Source of the DNA: Ceratopteris richardii | Lineage: Eukaryota; Streptophyta; Polypodiopsida; Polypodiales; Pteridaceae | Direction: 5' to 3' | Assembly (NCBI GenBank): GCA_020310875.1 | Contig: CM035444.1 | Span: forward strand, 23,072,772 to 23,136,771 | DNA: 64,000 bases | Shown here: positions 22,188 through 33,215 of the stretch, one piece after another | Position numbering within the stretch: position 1 is the first letter of the stretch | Layout: every line of letters starts with the position of its first letter | Made by a program: the position numbers and the translations under genes | The notes under the pieces: generated by a model | Seen by the model: only the letters and a program-made list of their open reading frames with translations | Databases searched by the model: none | What the model was told of the DNA's origin: nothing

Positions 22188-23160
22188 CAACCTATTTATG
22201 AGATAAGTGGTAGTAGATCCACTCTCTGCCCATAAGTAGATCGGTAACTTTTTTTCATTCTACATTGACCTAGCTGTTTCAACAATCAATCTATTTCTTC
22301 TCTTAGCTACTCCATTGTGTTCAGGAGTATACCTTATGGTGATTTCTCTCTTGATTCCTCTATCCTACAAGAATGCTTCAAACTTATTGGAGAAGTACTC
22401 ACCTCCTCTATCTGATCTTAGCCTCTTTAGCTTCTTCCCTGTCTGATTCTCAACAAGTGCAAGATACTTTTTAAAACAGTTGAACACTTCATCTTGGTGC
22501 TTCATAAAGTACAATACAATCCACCTGCTATAATCATCAATAAAAGATACATAGTACCTTGATCCTGAGATTGAGGGGTCTTTGCTTGGTCCCCATACAT
22601 CTCTATGGACAAGTTCTAGGTAGTCCTCATGCATGTAGCCTTTCCTTGAGAAGGAACTTGTGAGACTTCCCAAACTGACAAACACCACACTTGTAGATCA
22701 TATGTTGATTGGATACATTACGTATCCCAAGCACACATTGGTCCCTGCATATTTGCGTCAAGGTTCTTTCACCTACATGCCCTAATCTTTTATGCCAAAT
22801 CTCAAGCTCTGAAAGTGTTTGATCTTTGTAATTGTAGAGTGCAGTATTCTTTGTATCTTCTAGCTCAAAAGTAAAAAGTCTACCTGATTTTTCTCCTTTA
22901 GCTATTCTCTTGAACCCATGCTTGGGATCCTCCACAAATGCTCCATATTGGTTGAACCTGACCTGCAAACCTTTTTCCACAATCTGTCCAACACTTATCA
23001 ATTTTTTTGTAATGGTTGGTACATATAGTACCCTACTCAACAAGTTTTGATTCCCATCAGAAGTCTTAACATTCCCAACTTTAATTACTGAGTCCTTGGT
23101 GTCATCACCTGTTTGTACTTGATGCTTACTATTGGAAGAAGTAATTTTTTGAAGTACTTT
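22188..23160 (-). pseudogene. C1 GAG-pre-integrase and integrase core
   Basis: On the - strand: LLSRVLYVPTITKKLISVGQ and WHKRLGHVGERTL form the GAG-pre-integrase domain, and the C-x2-C of CGVCQFGKSH belongs to the integrase zinc-binding end. After a frameshift near 22640 come VHRDVWGPS (first catalytic Asp), FIDDYSRW, RSDRGGEYF (second Asp) and HNGVAKRRN. In the last, the catalytic Glu of the usual NGVAERRN is replaced by Lys. A stop follows EAFL at 22365 and another follows ARSM. The sequence ends at the T1 junction after TYLINRL. Confidence 0.85.
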
Positions 23161-23879
23161 TGATGGAAAAATAATTGTAAAATGCCAAAAACTTGTAAAA
23201 ATATTTATGCAATTGATGTAAAAATAAGGAAGAGTCTTCCTTGTGTAGAGTAGAATCCTATGTAATTTTTCTAGAATTTATGGAAACTCCTAGATAGCAT
23301 ATTTTTAGAATAAAAGAGGAAAGGACCAAAAATTCAAGTGTGAAAAGGGACACTTGAAAATGTATATTCGTGTTTCTTCCTTTTGTGTGAATTCTTTGAT
23401 TTGTTGAGTCTATTCTATGTGTATCCATGGAGATTTGTGAGCTTCTATTGTGTGTTTCTGATGAATGTGTATGAAGAGAGCTGATTACTGACATAATGAG
23501 TGAGAAATTGATGAAGAATAGTGTTGAAGATGAAAATCGTCTGATTTCACAGAATCACGATTCTCTCGTCTGAAGGTTATAGATATCATTTTTGAGTTTT
23601 GACTTCATGGTTGTATTCTGCTGAGAAAATAACATGCTTTAGACACCAAGATTGTGGAAAATGATGGAGATTTGCTCAAGATAATCCATACCCTAGAAAT
23701 TTCTCTTCATCTTCATTATTCTCAGAAATCCAGCCAGTTTTCTCTTATTTCTTGGATTCTATCATATAGAAGGGGTTGTGGTCTCTTGTATACTCCCAAG
23801 ATTGACAAATATAAGATGTATTGTTGATTCTTTATACTAAATGATTGGAGAGGACAACTCCAAAGGTCAACAACAAACA
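23161..23879 (+). repeat. G2 probable 5' LTR
   Basis: Roughly 0.7 kb between the end of C1 coding similarity and the PBS. The end is near CAACAAACA at 23871-23879. The start could be TGATGG at 23161 or TGTAAAATG at 23176. No 3' copy exists in the window, so both limits are approximate. Confidence 0.5.
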
Positions 23880-23884
23880 TTTTT

Positions 23885-23902
23885 TGGCGTCGTTGCCGGG
23901 GA
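23885..23902 (+). other. G2 primer binding site (tRNA-Asp type)
   Basis: TGGCGTCGTTGCCGGGGA has one difference from TGGCGCCGTTGCCGGGGA, the site complementary to the tRNA-Asp 3' end used by Athila-type elements. Confidence 0.85.
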
Positions 23903-25560
23903 ATATATCAAAAGCTTCATTGAAGTTGGACCTTGCTGGATCTGCTAATGTGATGGTATTGAACACATTGAAAAGGTAATACTCTTTAATCAAGAAATGG
24001 AAACATGAAAAGGTAGATTTCTTTGTTTGTCTTTTGGGAAAAGAAAGCAATAGATAATCTTTTGAGAATAGGAAGTGAGGAATTTTTGCAAATCGATAAT
24101 TGCTCATATCATTTTTTGGAACTAAAGTGCAGGTGTGTGAAAAACTGAATCAAGAAAGCTGAAGATAAGGTAAAATGTGTCTATTCTTGCATTTGTAGAG
24201 TGCTTTTTGATCAAGTACTAAGCAAAATTGTTGATCTTTGGAAGATGACAAGATTGCATTAAGGAAAAGTCAAGTAAGGTAGCTAGATGCAAGTAGGTAA
24301 GATACATTTGTAGCCAAGTCAAAGCAATAATCTTGAGAAAAAACTGAATTGCATCTTGAAAAGAAAAAAATGTTTGAGTTTATCTTTGCAAAAATTGATA
24401 TTTGCATTTCTTAGCACCTTTTTCTTTGGGAAGTTTGGCTCATGAACTGTTTTGATAGCCAAAGCATAAGAGAGTATAACCAATCAAGGAACACAGGATC
24501 AATAGATCACCAAACAAGAAACCCTAAGTGAAGTGTTTACCTTAATTTAGGGCACAATACTAAAAAAATTCATAAAATTCATTAAAACAATCAAACAAAT
24601 TTCTTTTCTCCTTAGGAAGTTGGACTGAAGTTTTGTTGACAAGAGTAAAAGAAGACCAAGTGAAAGAAAAGCAAAAATTGCCAAAAAACTGGAAAATTAG
24701 AAAAAACACGATTCTCTTCATAGGATCGCGATTCTCTGAATAAGTTTTTGTTAAAAATGTAAAATTGCAGGTGACAGCTGAATTGGAGTTGGTAAATGGT
24801 ATTGAAGGAAAGCAAAAGAAAAGAAGACTCGAAATTGCAAAAAATAGGAAGTACAGGAAAAATACGATTCTCTGCACAAAATTGCGATTTTTTGTAAGAG
24901 AAATTTTTTTTGAATTTTGAGCATATTTGGGTTTTGAGATAGGTAATTGTAAAAGATTTCACTAAGTGAGTAAGTGAAGGAAGTCAAATTCCAAAAAATC
25001 AGTGAGGACTGAGTATCAAGTGGAAAATTGGAAAGGAAGTACAAAATCGTGATTTTCTCCAGTATGATAATGGGAATGACTAATGGTGATTAATAATGAA
25101 AAGTTAGGAATTGAGGATTAGAACCGTAAAATTGTTGAAGAATAAGAATTGGGCCAGTAAAAAGTGAAAATTCTGATACAATAGCACAGGATCGCGATTG
25201 TGTGGACACTATAAAATCCTGGAAATTCAGAAAAAACTCATTTGAGTGGGAGAGAGAGAGAGTGAGAGCAAGGACAGAGTCGCGACTTTCTGCAAAACAC
25301 AAGTTTTGGATATTTTTGATCAAGCAAGCAAGGTAAGAAGTCCTCAATACAATTTCTCTGTATTTCTTTAAATTTACATGACCATTAAGCACAAATAAGC
25401 ACAAAATAACCAAAAACACGGAATCGCGATGTTCTGAATTTTTGAATTTTTTGTGGGAAAAAATATTAATTTGAGTAAACTCTTTCATTGCATGTTGAAA
25501 AATAGTTAAGGCGATTCTATTATAGAATCAAAACTCTGAAAATCAATACCTTCAAAATTT
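23903..25560 (+). other. G2 leader, non-coding, with dispersed CGATT motifs
   Basis: AT-rich, purine-rich untranslated leader. From about 24700 it has scattered copies of ACACGATTCTC and ATCGCGATTCTCTG, which become regular after 25560. No long frame on the element's own strand. Confidence 0.6.
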
Positions 25561-26631
25561 TTCAAAAAACTGATCAGAATCGCGATTTTGTAGTCAAACA
25601 CAAAATCGCGATTCTTTGAAACAAAGCACAAAATCGCGATTCCCAGAACACGATTTTCATAAGAGAATCATGTCTTTAACGATTGTAAGCAATCATGATT
25701 GTCTGGGAACAAAATCGTGAAAAACACGATTCTCACCACAGAATCGTGAAAATCACGATTCTCTTCACAAAATCGTGGAAATCACGATTTTCATAACATA
25801 ATCGTGAAAAAACACGATTTTTATCACAGAGTCGTGGAAATCACGATTTTCATAACAGAATCGTGAAAAAACACGATTTCCTCCACAGAGTCGTGGAAAT
25901 CACAATTTTCATAACAGAATTGTGAAAAAACATGATTTCCTCCACAGAGTCGTGGAAATCACGATTTTCATCACAGAATCGTGAAAAACACGATTTCCTC
26001 CACAAAATCGTGAAAAACACGATTTCCTCCACAGAGTCGTGGAAATCACGATTTTCATCACAGAATCGTGAAAAACACGATTTCCTCCACAAAATCGTGA
26101 AAAACATGATTTCCTCCACAAAATCGTGAAAAACATGATTTTCATCACTGAATCGTGGAAATCACGATTCTCATAGAAAATTGAGAAAAACACGATTTTC
26201 ATAACAGAATCGTGAAAAACACGCTTTCCTCCACAGAATCGTGAAAAACACGAATTTCATCACAGAATCGTGGAAATCACGATTCTCATAGAAAATTGAG
26301 AAAAACACGATTTTCATAACAGAATCGTGAAAAACACGATTTCCTCCTCAGAATCATGAAAAACACGATTTTCATCACAGAATCCTGGAAATCACGATTC
26401 TCATAAAGAATTGAGAAAAACACGATTTTCATAACAAAATCGTGAAAAACCACGATTTCCTCCACAAAATCGTGGAAAACACGATTTTTTCATCACAGAA
26501 TCGTGGGAATCACAATTTTCACACAAAATCATGGATAACACGATTTTTATCACAGAATCTTGGAAATCACGATTTCCTCCACAAAATCGTGGAAAACACG
26601 ATTCTTTCCATAGAATCGTGAAAATAATTGA
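25561..26631 (+). repeat. G2 leader tandem array of AATCGTG...CACGATT hairpins
   Basis: About 30 or more imperfect units of roughly 29 bp. A typical unit is CACAGAATCGTG followed by AAAAA and CACGATTTTCAT. Each holds a 7-bp inverted repeat, AATCGTG and CACGATT, around a 5-base loop, so the RNA could form a series of small hairpins. The first units (25575-25640) carry the AATCGCGATT palindrome instead. The array ends immediately before the gag ATG. Open frames within it on both strands (FHDSVMKIV, SRFCGGN repeats) are artefacts. Confidence 0.9.
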
Positions 26632-27067
26632 ATGATCCTTAGGTCTAGTAATAAATTATACACACATTCCAAGCAAGACCTGGGAAGGAAGGAAATAGAG
26701 CTCGTGGTAGGGGAATTGCAGGAAAAAGATTTAGGGCAAGAAATCAACATGGAAAATTTAAATGAAACAAATGAATCCTCCGAAACTGGGGACTATAGAA
26801 ACATCCTCAAATACATGTATACAAATAGGTTTGGTACCTATGTATATCATTATGGAATGCATAAGTTCCTCATTAGATTGAGAAACTTAGAAGTTCCCTT
26901 GAATATAACACGAGTATCTCAATTCAAAGATGGCAGATATGAGGATAGGCAGGGATGTGTATACATCTTCTCACAAGACCCAGAAAACTCTAATGACCTA
27001 GGGCAATGCACAGACAAGAGACCTTGGGAACAGAACCTAGGGCAATCAGATTTGCCAAGACCACATG
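26632..27067 (+). pseudogene. G2 gag, N-terminal segment
   Basis: Starts MILRSSNKLYTHSK immediately after the hairpin array and is open for 145 codons until L1. It matches the gag start of G4 (63502 downward) in layout: MxLRS, then YMYTNRFGTYVYHYGM (G4: YIRTNRLGARIYEDGL), then VSQFKDGRYEDRQGCVYI (G4: VKFEEGSYIDKEGTMYV). Role: N-terminal matrix-like part of Gag, fold unknown. L1 interrupts it after Pro-Arg-Pro-His; the apparent Val-Leu-Leu end is L1 sequence. Confidence 0.75.
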
Positions 27068-27707
27068 TGTTGCTCTAAGGGTTGCCCATAATTTTTCTCA
27101 TGCTATGGCATCCTTTAGCCCTCATTAAAATACCTTCTTTTTGTAAATTAGGAGATGTCCATGTGAACACTCTCCTAAAACCCCTTTTTGATATTTCCTC
27201 TAGTCTATGGTATTGAAGCCTTTTTTGAAAACTCCTTTTTGCACAAATACCAAAATCCCCACGTAAAAATTCTCCACGCGCTCTCTCTCTCTCTAGGTGG
27301 TTAGTCCCATATCACATAAAGATTCTCTTTTTGATTTAGCACATGTGGTCTTTTGACCACATGTTTTTATTCACATATGCCTCTCTTCTCTATATAAAGA
27401 AGAGCCTCATTTGTAAAAGGGAGGTCCCTTGGCCATGGCCTTGGCCTCCATTTTGGTAATGGAAGAAGGTGTCATTTGTTACTCTCTTGCCTCCTTGTGT
27501 GCAATGGCGTTGGTCTTGGTGTATGGATTTGCATGTGTGTGTGCATGGTTGGGAGGATGTTCCCCTCTGCTCCTTGTGATGTTGGCCATTGTTGCCATTG
27601 CTCCATGAGCGTGGGTGAACCTCTCCTCTCATTCTTTGCCCCAACTTGGAGAAAATTCTCACTTCCATGTGAGGCGGCTAGGGTTTGTTGTTCCCCTTGT
27701 CTCAACA
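27068..27707 (+). repeat. L1 5' LTR
   Basis: 640 bp, TGTTGCTC to CTCAACA. TATATAAA at 27391-27398 is a likely TATA box. Upstream, ACATGTGGTC (27341-27350) and GACCACATGT (27355-27364) form a perfect 10-bp inverted repeat around TTTT, containing CACATG boxes. A CT microsatellite lies at 27282-27296. Confidence 0.93.
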
Positions 27708-27711
27708 ATTT

Positions 27712-27729
27712 TGGCACCGTTGTCGGGGA
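27712..27729 (+). other. L1 primer binding site (tRNA-Asp-like)
   Basis: TGGCACCGTTGTCGGGGA differs at two positions from the tRNA-Asp complement TGGCGCCGTTGCCGGGGA. It starts five bases after the LTR. Confidence 0.85.
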
Positions 27730-30700
27730 CGTCGGCCTTTCGCCATTGGTTTTTCCAAGTTTGTGTGTCCATACTTCGTGAGATGCACCTTGACACTTGG
27801 AGGAGGATGAATACATGTGGCCTTCGGTTGGCATTGGGTACCTCTCTTCTTTTAATTTTTGAGTAGTTTTAGTTCATTTTTTGTTTGTTGCACAAAAAAA
27901 AAAACACCCCCTAACCCCTTTGTCTCTCTCTCTCTCTCTCACTTACACATTCTCCCACACACTTAGTGGCATCACCCTCCATCTCTATCACCTCTAATTT
28001 TAGTGTGTGCCTTGAGAAGAGGGATGGGAAGTACCCTCTTTGGCCCCTTCTCTCTCCTCATCTCCAAAAAAGAAAAAGAAAATAAAAATCGGTTGAAGAA
28101 CATTAGTGCTAGCCATTTCCGTATGAATTCGATATAAAGACCTTTTTTTTTTTTAAATCAAAATCTCATGGCCGCATTCTTCCTTTGGATTCCCTTGCAC
28201 GTTGTGCATTATGTCTCGTAACTCCCTTAGTCGTACTATGAGCAGAATTCCGTTCTGAATTTATGAGGGGTTGGTGGAGTGAGTTAACTCGTTACCACCC
28301 ATTCCTTTATTTTGAATGCAAAAGTTCTGGACGGGCGAATTTTGAGGGGGCGAGGGAATTCATCTCCTCCGATTGTTCAATGGTGGTTGGGGCTCGATCG
28401 CGTGTTCCCCTTTTTTCTGTTTCGCTTGGTTACTACGATGGGGTTGGAATCCTTATTCCTGCATCGCCATTCTTAGGTTGAGCCCTTATGGGCTCGTGCT
28501 CCCTGCACATGGTGAGGCCCTGAGCATGGGCTCTCCAATCCACTCTCCCGCTTGGTCTCCTGCCATGCCTGTTGCTCCTCGCAATCGCACCTCAACCGTG
28601 GAGGTACCAACGTGATGCAGATCGGCCTTTGCCTCCTTCTCCTTCATTTCAGTGCTAAACGAAGCTTCTGTAGGCTTTGTGGAAGGACTTCCCCACCTGC
28701 GCTGAGCTTCTTGCTCCCATTATCCCCATTGCTTCTCTTGTAATGATGGGTTTCCTAGTGAAGCATCACTATGGAGCATTATCTGTGGCTCATGCAATTG
28801 AGGGTTTGGATGGTTAATGACCTCTCAATCAGGTTGCGCACATTTGGTGCTACTTTAAAGTACTGTCTGTATAAACGAAGATCTAGGAGTGTCCACTTCT
28901 GGTCAAGCTACCTCTCTCTCACCTGCTCCATGCTTTGTGCACTCTGGGATGGAAGGAGTACTGTAATCTTTCCCCTCGGCTACTTGCCTCTGCCATAAGA
29001 ATTTCCTTTCAATGCGGGGCCAAACTCTCTACACCTACACACCTCATGACGAGGTTGAAACGGCCGGTGTCCCTTCTCCAATTTTTTTTTTTTTTTGGTA
29101 TCCTGAATACTCGACCAGGGAAAAACATTCGATTGTATGTTTCCTTACATGTCTAACATAAGGAGCTTGACTCTATTATCCTCTCAGCTGGATCATTGCT
29201 AATTGCGGGCAATTTTTGTCATTAAGTTTGCATATAAGACATTTTGTGATCTCAGTTGATAACTTATTGTTCTGTGAATGATTGCCTAACCCAGTATCGT
29301 CGTCATTTGCACTTTTGAGGAGTGGGAAATCTTGTTCATGTTGTGATGCAACTTTTTTACTGAAATTTTCGACAGGATGCTTTGATGAATAGATTGAACA
29401 TTATGGTAATTATTATAGAGCAGACCAGTCTTTGCAAAGTTGATGCTTTGAGTACTATTCGGTGCCGATAAATACCCATATTGTGAGGTGCATATCTTTT
29501 ACCTTACCCTGGACTTTGCAGCGGCTCTAGAAGGGTCACGAGAAAATTCTATCGTGGGATATCTTTGAACATTGCAGGACACCGCATTAGTTATATTTTC
29601 TTGCATGCTCGAGGCACCAAATAATAATGTTCGAATGAAGAGTCAATTATGGCTTATACCAACTTGGGAGGGTATGATCGAAGATGCATGACTACCCATG
29701 GTGGATTGTATACACTCATATTAGTAGTTAGACATGTATCTATTTTGTTTACTTCTTTTGATATGATACTAACTCACAGATGAAACCTCCGGCTCTAGCA
29801 TGAAGTTATAATTGACAAAATTTTAGGGTTGTGTTCGAGTGCCACAGGGGGGATTCTGCCCATAACACTATCTTGTCATGCCTTGAAGAACCATTTTTGG
29901 AGTTGGCACTTGAACCCCTTTTTTTGTGTCCTTTTTTGAGATTTTACAAATAAGTAGCTTCGAAAGGAATGATGGCGTTCGGCACATGGTAATTCATCAC
30001 CTCAGAAAGGGAGTTTAGAGGAATGATGGGCCTCTCTTGGTTGTAATGAATCTTTTGCTTATCCAGATGATCTAGTAATTCTTTTGTGGCAGGATCAAGG
30101 AAATCGAGACACTCCCTCATTAATTAAGACTCAAAAATTATAACACGCTGGAAGACACAGACAACGGTGGCTGCTCTAAAATTCTCATGAGCAAGAATAC
30201 CTAGCATACCAAAGCATTCTGTAAGGGATCATGTCAAAAGCAGGTGTTGTCTTCTTATCTATATGCTCTGTACCCCTTGACTGTAGGAGTGGAGAACTAT
30301 TGTGTCTAGGCCCCCGTGCACTTAAGAAGAATTTTCTCCATGTACCTGCTTCAATTAGAGCAGAAAATACTCCAGATGCAAACGATGTTCTTTGTGCCAT
30401 GTGTATGCATCTGTTTGTTTTACAAATATATTAATCCCTGAATAAAGCATCAGTATAGCAACTGTTTGAAATAGTCTAAATGTCCCTTGCTTGGTGTTTT
30501 CATTCATCATAACATGAAAGCCCTAGAAGTAATAGCTCATACAGGTGTGTTCTAAAGGAATGTGTGGCAGCTTACAATCACTGTATCACATGTTTTAAAG
30601 CTTCAATTTGTTATTAGAACATGGATTTCTAGAACCCTCTAAGTCAAAGAATTCATGAGGGATGGATCCCATGTCCGGTTTTTCATCTGTGGCCAGGTTT

Positions 30701-32480
30701 AGCCAAAGGGCAACATGGAAGAATGGTTTGTTTAGGGTTTGTGTGATTGCCCTACACCGGGATGATGTCTACATTTTATTGCTAAGAGAAAATCAACAAC
30801 TTATTTAGCCAAAACAGCGAGGTGTACTAATTGTTTACTGAAGCATTTGAACTTATTGATGAAAGATGTTTTTCTTTTGTTGTTACTATTACAGGTCTAT
30901 TCATAACATCTCAAAAACCCGTGGTCATGATGAATGTTGGCCCTAGGGGCTCAATGAAGGATGATGGTGACTATAGCTCTTCAGGGCTATTGGTTTACCT
31001 TTTTTTATGACAAGCTACAACCATGTTTTTCCTTAAATGTCCTCTAGTGGTTTTAAATGTTCTGATGCATGAATGATACATTAAAAGTTTGAAGTGCTTG
31101 CTCTAGCTGAGGCAAATCTCCGTGCTTGCTAGTGTCCAATTACAGGTTTGACCTTGGTCTGATACATGAAACAGGGTGTATTACCTTTGTTGCTTTCTTA
31201 TGATGAATGCATTTTGAAGTTGCTCATGATTTGAATAGGTTGAAATGCTTGGATATTAGCTTTGAATTCTTGTGATTGAGCCATGTAGGATTGGTTCATG
31301 AAATACCCACTTCACAAGTTTTGGAGGAAATTGGTATGATTAGAGGCAAAGTACTGGCATTAATTTCTTATGTAAAAGCATCTTGTTTGATCACTCCATA
31401 GGAATGACTAATGCAAAGTCTATCTGACTTCTTGAACATGACATTAAGGCATATGAATGTGGAATGTCTCTAAAGCAGTTTTAGATGCTAGGCACTTATG
31501 ACCATACTGTTCGTCAATAAGCTTTTTCGACAGATATGCATGATCATACACATTGCTGACTAGAAATGCTAGAAATGCATGTCGAGTATTTTTTTAGAAA
31601 TAACAAGGCTGAAGGACTAAACACTTCATAACACATGGACTCTGCTAAGGGCTCTGTTTTGTAATTAATGAAGATCTGCGTAATTGTTTTTTTTGCCAGG
31701 GGAGTCACTCTCTGGTTTCACAATGCTCATATGATTCTCATTTAAGATTTGATTCACTTCCTTGCTTAGGTGATTGGAAGATTTGCATATGCAAAACAAA
31801 CCTCATGCTTATTCTGTTTTGCTCATACTGTACAGGATGTTGAAACATGATACTGCAATCACTCTGAGACCATCATGGGCCAAAGAGGAGGATAACTGTT
31901 GGTCTATTTGCTAAATGCTTCTATGATTTAGGAGATTACAATGAGCCTTACAGGGATAAACACTAATGTGTCCTAGGATTGTGGCCCTTATTTCCACTTC
32001 CTCTGTTTTGTGAGGATTGATGTGCACTTGGTTAAAAAGTTCAGGTTTTGTGTCTTTCTGATAGGAAAAGACAAGCTCATTCTAAGGATTTGAAGAGCGA
32101 GTCCTATAGGACTTGATTGAACTACATATTCTACGTCTTTTCAAAAACAGTCTACTGGGTGTGTATGTTTGATTTCAGGTTGAGGAGCACTTGGGAGAGG
32201 CTATACAGGACTACCTAGTGGGATGCATGCGGGGATGACTGCCCCCCAAGAGGATTGTGTCGCCTAGCTTTGAAGACTGAAGATTTGCAGATTGAAGAAA
32301 GAGCTGACGGCTTGCAGATTTGAAGATTATGTAGAGCTAAAGAGTTGCTGCCTGAAGCTTTGCAGACTGAAGAATTGCAGATTTTGAAGATTTGAAGATT
32401 TTCAGACTTGAAAGACTCTACCTTGGGTCAGTTCAGCTATGTATGCTCTTCTCTTAGCTTTGTCGAGGACGACAAAGTCT
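27730..32480 (+). other. L1 internal non-coding region
   Basis: No retroviral domain in any frame; open frames are short and unrelated. Seen in it: an A-run (27893-27904), a TCTC microsatellite (27922-27940), poly-T runs (28144-28155, 29082-29096), and a cluster of short GAAGATTTGCAGA-like repeats at 32270-32415. Splice-like TTGCAG and TTTCAG motifs are frequent. No host exon could be recognised. Confidence 0.65.
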
Positions 32481-32494
32481 AGGAGGGGGAGGAG
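32481..32494 (+). other. L1 polypurine tract
   Basis: AGGAGGGGGAGGAG directly abuts the 3' LTR and follows GTCGAGGACGAC, as in T1. Confidence 0.93.
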
Positions 32495-33137
32495 TGTTGC
32501 TCTAAGGTTTGCCCATAATTTTTCTCATGCTATGGCATCCTTTAACCCTCATGAAAATACCTTCTTTTTGTAAATTAGATGTCCATGTGAACACTCTCCT
32601 AAAACCCCTTTTTGATATTTCCTCTAGTCTATGGTATTGAAGCCTTTTTTGAAAACTCCTTTTTGCACAAATACCAAAATCCCCACGTAAAAATTCTCCA
32701 CGCGCTCTCTCTCTCTCTCTCTCTAGGTGGTTAGTCCCATATCACATAAAGATTCTCTTTTTGATTTAGCACATGTGGTCTTTTGACCACATGTTTTTAT
32801 TCACATATGCCTCTATTCTCTATATAAAGAAGAGCCTCATTTGTAAAAGGGAGGTCCCTTGGCCATGGCCTTGGCCTCCATTTTGGTAATGGAAGAAGGT
32901 GTCATTTGTTACTCTCTTGCCTCCTTGTGTGCAATGGCGTTGGTCTTGGTGTATGGATTTGCATGTGTGTGTGCATGGTTGGGAGGATGTTCCCCTCTGC
33001 TCCTTGTGACGTTGGCCATTGTTGCCATTGCTCCATGAGCGTGGGTGAACCTCTCCTCTCATTCTTTGCCCCAACTTGGAGAAACTTCTCACTTCCATGT
33101 GAGGCGGCTAGGGTTTGTTGTTCCCCTTGTCTCAACA
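32495..33137 (+). repeat. L1 3' LTR
   Basis: 643 bp, TGTTGCTC to CTCAACA, nearly identical to the 5' LTR. TATA box at 32821-32828. The target duplication ACATG follows. Confidence 0.93.
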
Positions 33138-33142
33138 ACATG

Positions 33143-33215
33143 AAATCCACAATAATAGTGAACAACAACAAGGTAGGAGAGCACATACTTCCCCAAATCC
33201 TTTTGAAAAGGAACC
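33143..33215 (+). pseudogene. G2 gag, short middle segment between two insertions
   Basis: 73 bp between L1 and S1. In the frame continued from 27067 it encodes a Gln-rich piece (NNSEQQQGRRAHTSPNPF) and then meets S1 at the GAACC duplication. Reading across S1 resumes in the same frame at 34299. Confidence 0.75.

Larger units (their letters stand above)
10059..23160 (-). mobile_element. C1: Ty1/copia element, 5' truncated and split by T1
   Basis: Read on the - strand: GAG-pre-integrase and integrase (23160 down to 22188), then a gap filled by T1, then integrase C-terminus, RT, RNase H and 3' LTR (13029 down to 10059). Integrase before RT defines copia. The conserved copia stretch TTTYLINRL ends at 22188, and KSLDWMTPYEAW resumes at 13029, so the halves belong together. 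About two codons plus any target duplication are missing at the junction. Gag, PBS and 5' LTR are absent; at about 23160 the coding sequence meets the probable LTR of G2. Confidence 0.85.
27068..33137 (+). mobile_element. L1: complete LARD-like non-coding LTR element
   Basis: Two LTRs (640 and 643 bp) with TGTTG/CAACA ends, a tRNA-Asp-like PBS, a strong polypurine tract and a perfect 5-bp target duplication ACATG (27063-27067 and 33138-33142). The 4.8 kb interior contains no Gag, protease, RT or integrase, so it must depend on another element for movement. LTRs differ at about seven or eight substitutions plus a few short indels by eye, so insertion was recent. Orientation is set by PBS and PPT. 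It lies in the G2 gag. Confidence 0.93.

Noticed and set aside
24560-25488. Phe/Leu-rich - strand ORFs resembling membrane proteins
   Set aside because: Antisense to the purine-rich leader of G2, which gives Phe/Leu codons by composition.
25850-26202. Repeat-protein ORFs on both strands in the G2 array
   Set aside because: They come from the tandem hairpin DNA and are open in several frames at once; no start context or homologue.
25561-26631. CRISPR-like array (regular 29-bp repeats)
   Set aside because: No unique spacers: units are contiguous and vary gradually, in a eukaryotic retroelement leader with no cas genes.
27390-27834. ORFs on both strands of the L1 LTR (also 32820-33376)
   Set aside because: They span LTR, PBS and flanking sequence; duplicated with the LTR; no domain.
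28263-29156. Possible host exons inside L1
   Set aside because: Short frames with no conserved motif and no paired splice sites; position between PBS and PPT marks it as element interior.
30185-30434. Small ORFs on both strands in L1
   Set aside because: Overlap each other, under 72 codons, no homologue recognised.
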